From Bacillota bacterium (GTDB taxonomy: Bacteria; Bacillota; Limnochordia; Limnochordales; ZCTH02-B6), in assembly GCA_003387805.1 (NCBI GenBank), contig QGSR01000128.1:1-5950 (forward strand): a stretch of 5,950 nucleotides of DNA, read 5' to 3'. The translations under genes and the position numbers were made by a program. The notes beneath the pieces are model-generated. The model was not told the DNA's origin. It saw only the letters and a list, made by a program, of their open reading frames with translations, and ran no database searches. Numbering within the stretch: the first letter of the stretch is position 1; each line of letters begins with the position of its first letter. Positions 4,658 to 5,950 of this stretch are shown one piece after another.

Positions 4658-5943
4658 CAGCGGTTCCAGAACGCGTCCAGCAGCTGCTGCTCCTCGGCCG
4701 CCGCGATGCGGATGGACTCGGCCGGGTCCATGCCCTGCAGCAGCACCCGGTTGATCGCGTCCACCATGATGCGGCGCTGTCCTTCCTCATCGACGAAGAA
4801 CGTCGCGTGGGAGTAAGGCAGCGAGCGGATGAACGGGCCGTACAGCGGATGGCCGGCCAGCTCCGGATCCTCCGCCAGCGACTGGCGCGCCGGCAGTTCG
4901 CCCACGTGCTCCAGCCACCGCTTCATCGCGTACTCGGACGTGATGAACTGCAGGAACTTCACCGAGGCCTCCAGCTTGGCCGGATCCTCGTACGCCCGCG
5001 GCGTCAGCCCGTGCATCCAGAAGGAGCCGAAGTTGTGCCGGTCGTTTTCGTCAAAGACGGGCAGCTCCATGACGGCCCATTCGAACTGGTCGCCCACGCC
5101 GTTGCGGATGGTGCCGATGGCGAAGGAGCCGTCCAGAATCATGCCGATGAGCCCGGCGATGAAGCCGTCGCGGTAGTCCGCGCGGCCCGGGAAGAACTCC
5201 ACGTCGCCCAGGCCGTAGTGCAGCTGCCAGTCGGTGTAGAACTTCAGCGCCTGCACGCCGGCCTCGCTGTTGTACAGCACCTGGCGGTTGTCGTCGCTGT
5301 AGGGCCGGCCGCCGAACTGGCGGATGAGCACCTCGCGCACCAGGTGGTGGTCCTGGCCCGCCGGGCCGAAACCGAAGCCAAGGCGCGTGTAGAAGGGACC
5401 GCGCCGCTCGGCCATGCGCTGGCCCGCTTCAATGAAGTCGTCCCACGTCTTGATCTCCCCGTCGAAGCCGGCGGCCCGCAGCATGTCCATATTGACGAAC
5501 AGGGCCAGCGTGCGCACGCCCGTGGGCAGGCCGTAGTACTGGCCGTCCACCTTGGCCGCCTGCACCATGGGCACGAACTCGGCCTCGATCTCCTCGGCCG
5601 GAATGGGCAGCGGCATCAGGTAGCCCGCGTTGACCCACGCCGGCAGCCAGCCGTAAAACAGGTTGGCGATTTCGGGCCCTTCGCCGGCCGGAATGGCGGT
5701 GGCCACCCGGGGGCCGTAGGCCTCGTACGGGAAATCCTGGTGAATGACCCGGATGCCCGGATTTTGCGCCTCGAACTCCGCGATGAGCTCGTCAATGAGC
5801 TCCACCTTGGTCTGGAAGTAGTACTGCCAGTAGCGAATGGTCACCGGCTCCTGCGCCTGGGCCGCGGCCGACAGCGCCGCGCCGGCGAGAACCGCCGTCA
5901 CCAGCAGCACGCTCAGCATCCATCGCTTGCCCAACGACATCAT
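4657..5943 (-). CDS. Extracellular sugar-binding protein of an ABC importer (family 1)
   Basis: A 428-residue secreted solute-binding protein that captures substrate and delivers it to the two downstream permeases. Residues 1-30 are a signal peptide: MMSLGKRWM, a hydrophobic core LSVLLVTAVLAGAALS, then AAAQA with likely signal peptidase I cleavage before QEP. There is no lipobox cysteine. The mature part starts with the family-typical VTIRYWQYYF and continues with the first lobe pattern ELIAEFEAQNPGIRVIHQDF (52-71), GEGPEIANLF (87-96), YYGLPTGVRTLALFVNMDML (136-155) with the TWDDF segment at 166-170, and LIGMILDGSFAIGTI (265-279), followed by the C-terminal lobe with HGLTPRAYEDPAKLEASVKF near 311-330. 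Length is normal for CUT1 binding proteins. ATG codons at 5943 and 5940 are both possible; no Shine-Dalgarno is visible in the 7 bases left before the window edge, favouring the first. The ligand is unknown. The operon promoter lies outside the window. Confidence 0.94.
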   Translation of the reverse strand: MMSLGKRWMLSVLLVTAVLAGAALSAAAQAQEPVTIRYWQYYFQTKVELIDELIAEFEAQNPGIRVIHQDFPYEAYGPRVATAIPAGEGPEIANLFYGWLPAWVNAGYLMPLPIPAEEIEAEFVPMVQAAKVDGQYYGLPTGVRTLALFVNMDMLRAAGFDGEIKTWDDFIEAGQRMAERRGPFYTRLGFGFGPAGQDHHLVREVLIRQFGGRPYSDDNRQVLYNSEAGVQALKFYTDWQLHYGLGDVEFFPGRADYRDGFIAGLIGMILDGSFAIGTIRNGVGDQFEWAVMELPVFDENDRHNFGSFWMHGLTPRAYEDPAKLEASVKFLQFITSEYAMKRWLEHVGELPARQSLAEDPELAGHPLYGPFIRSLPYSHATFFVDEEGQRRIMVDAINRVLLQGMDPAESIRIAAAEEQQLLDAFWNR

Positions 5944-5950
5944 GTGTGCG

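Noticed and set aside
3672..4754. A 360-codon plus-strand open frame opposite the MalF-type permease
   Set aside because: Composition dominated by Gln, Arg and His, no domain, antisense to a certain membrane protein gene.

Overview
The window is GC-rich (about two-thirds G+C by eye). It carries seven protein genes in three transcription units, with little non-coding DNA apart from one divergent intergenic region. Strong AGGAGG-type ribosome binding sites, frequent TTG starts, a YusI-like thioredoxin-fold protein and an ABC sugar importer without its own ATPase gene together suggest a high-GC member of the Bacillota (for example the Symbiobacteriia, Thermaerobacter or Limnochordia groups). This is an inference. 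The solute-binding protein has no lipobox cysteine, so a diderm-type member or another GC-rich phylum remains possible. No rRNA, tRNA, transposon, CRISPR array or phage gene is visible.

Left part, positions 1-1116: a minus-strand unit begins at an extended -10 promoter (TG-G-TATAAT, 784-792). It reads first through a small ArsC/YusI-family thioredoxin-fold protein (TTG start at 750) and then into a GAF-domain protein that runs off the left edge. The intergenic region 751-1116 separates this unit from a divergent plus-strand gene. It contains dyad symmetries but no convincing gene.

Middle, 1117-2240: a monocistronic GAF-GGDEF diguanylate cyclase on the plus strand keeps its GGDEF active site and its RxxD inhibitory site. 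It ends at a hairpin terminator that also appears to stop the converging minus-strand operon.

Right part, 2296-5943: a minus-strand operon in the order solute-binding protein, MalF-type permease, MalG-type permease, flavin reductase. The permease genes overlap by one base. Two strong hairpins lie between the binding-protein gene and the first permease gene, a layout that usually lets the binding protein be made in excess. The flavin reductase gene has a perfect 10-bp inverted repeat around its ribosome binding site, with the TTG start codon inside one arm. No ATPase is encoded in the window.

Taken together the window combines carbohydrate import, flavin/redox chemistry and cyclic-di-GMP signalling. 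Most of it is ordinary. The items most worth checking are the inverted repeat at the flavin reductase start, the placement of a flavin reductase at the end of a sugar-importer operon, the intercistronic hairpins, and the Asp-to-Glu change at a metal site of the diguanylate cyclase. I see no evidence for a wholly new system.
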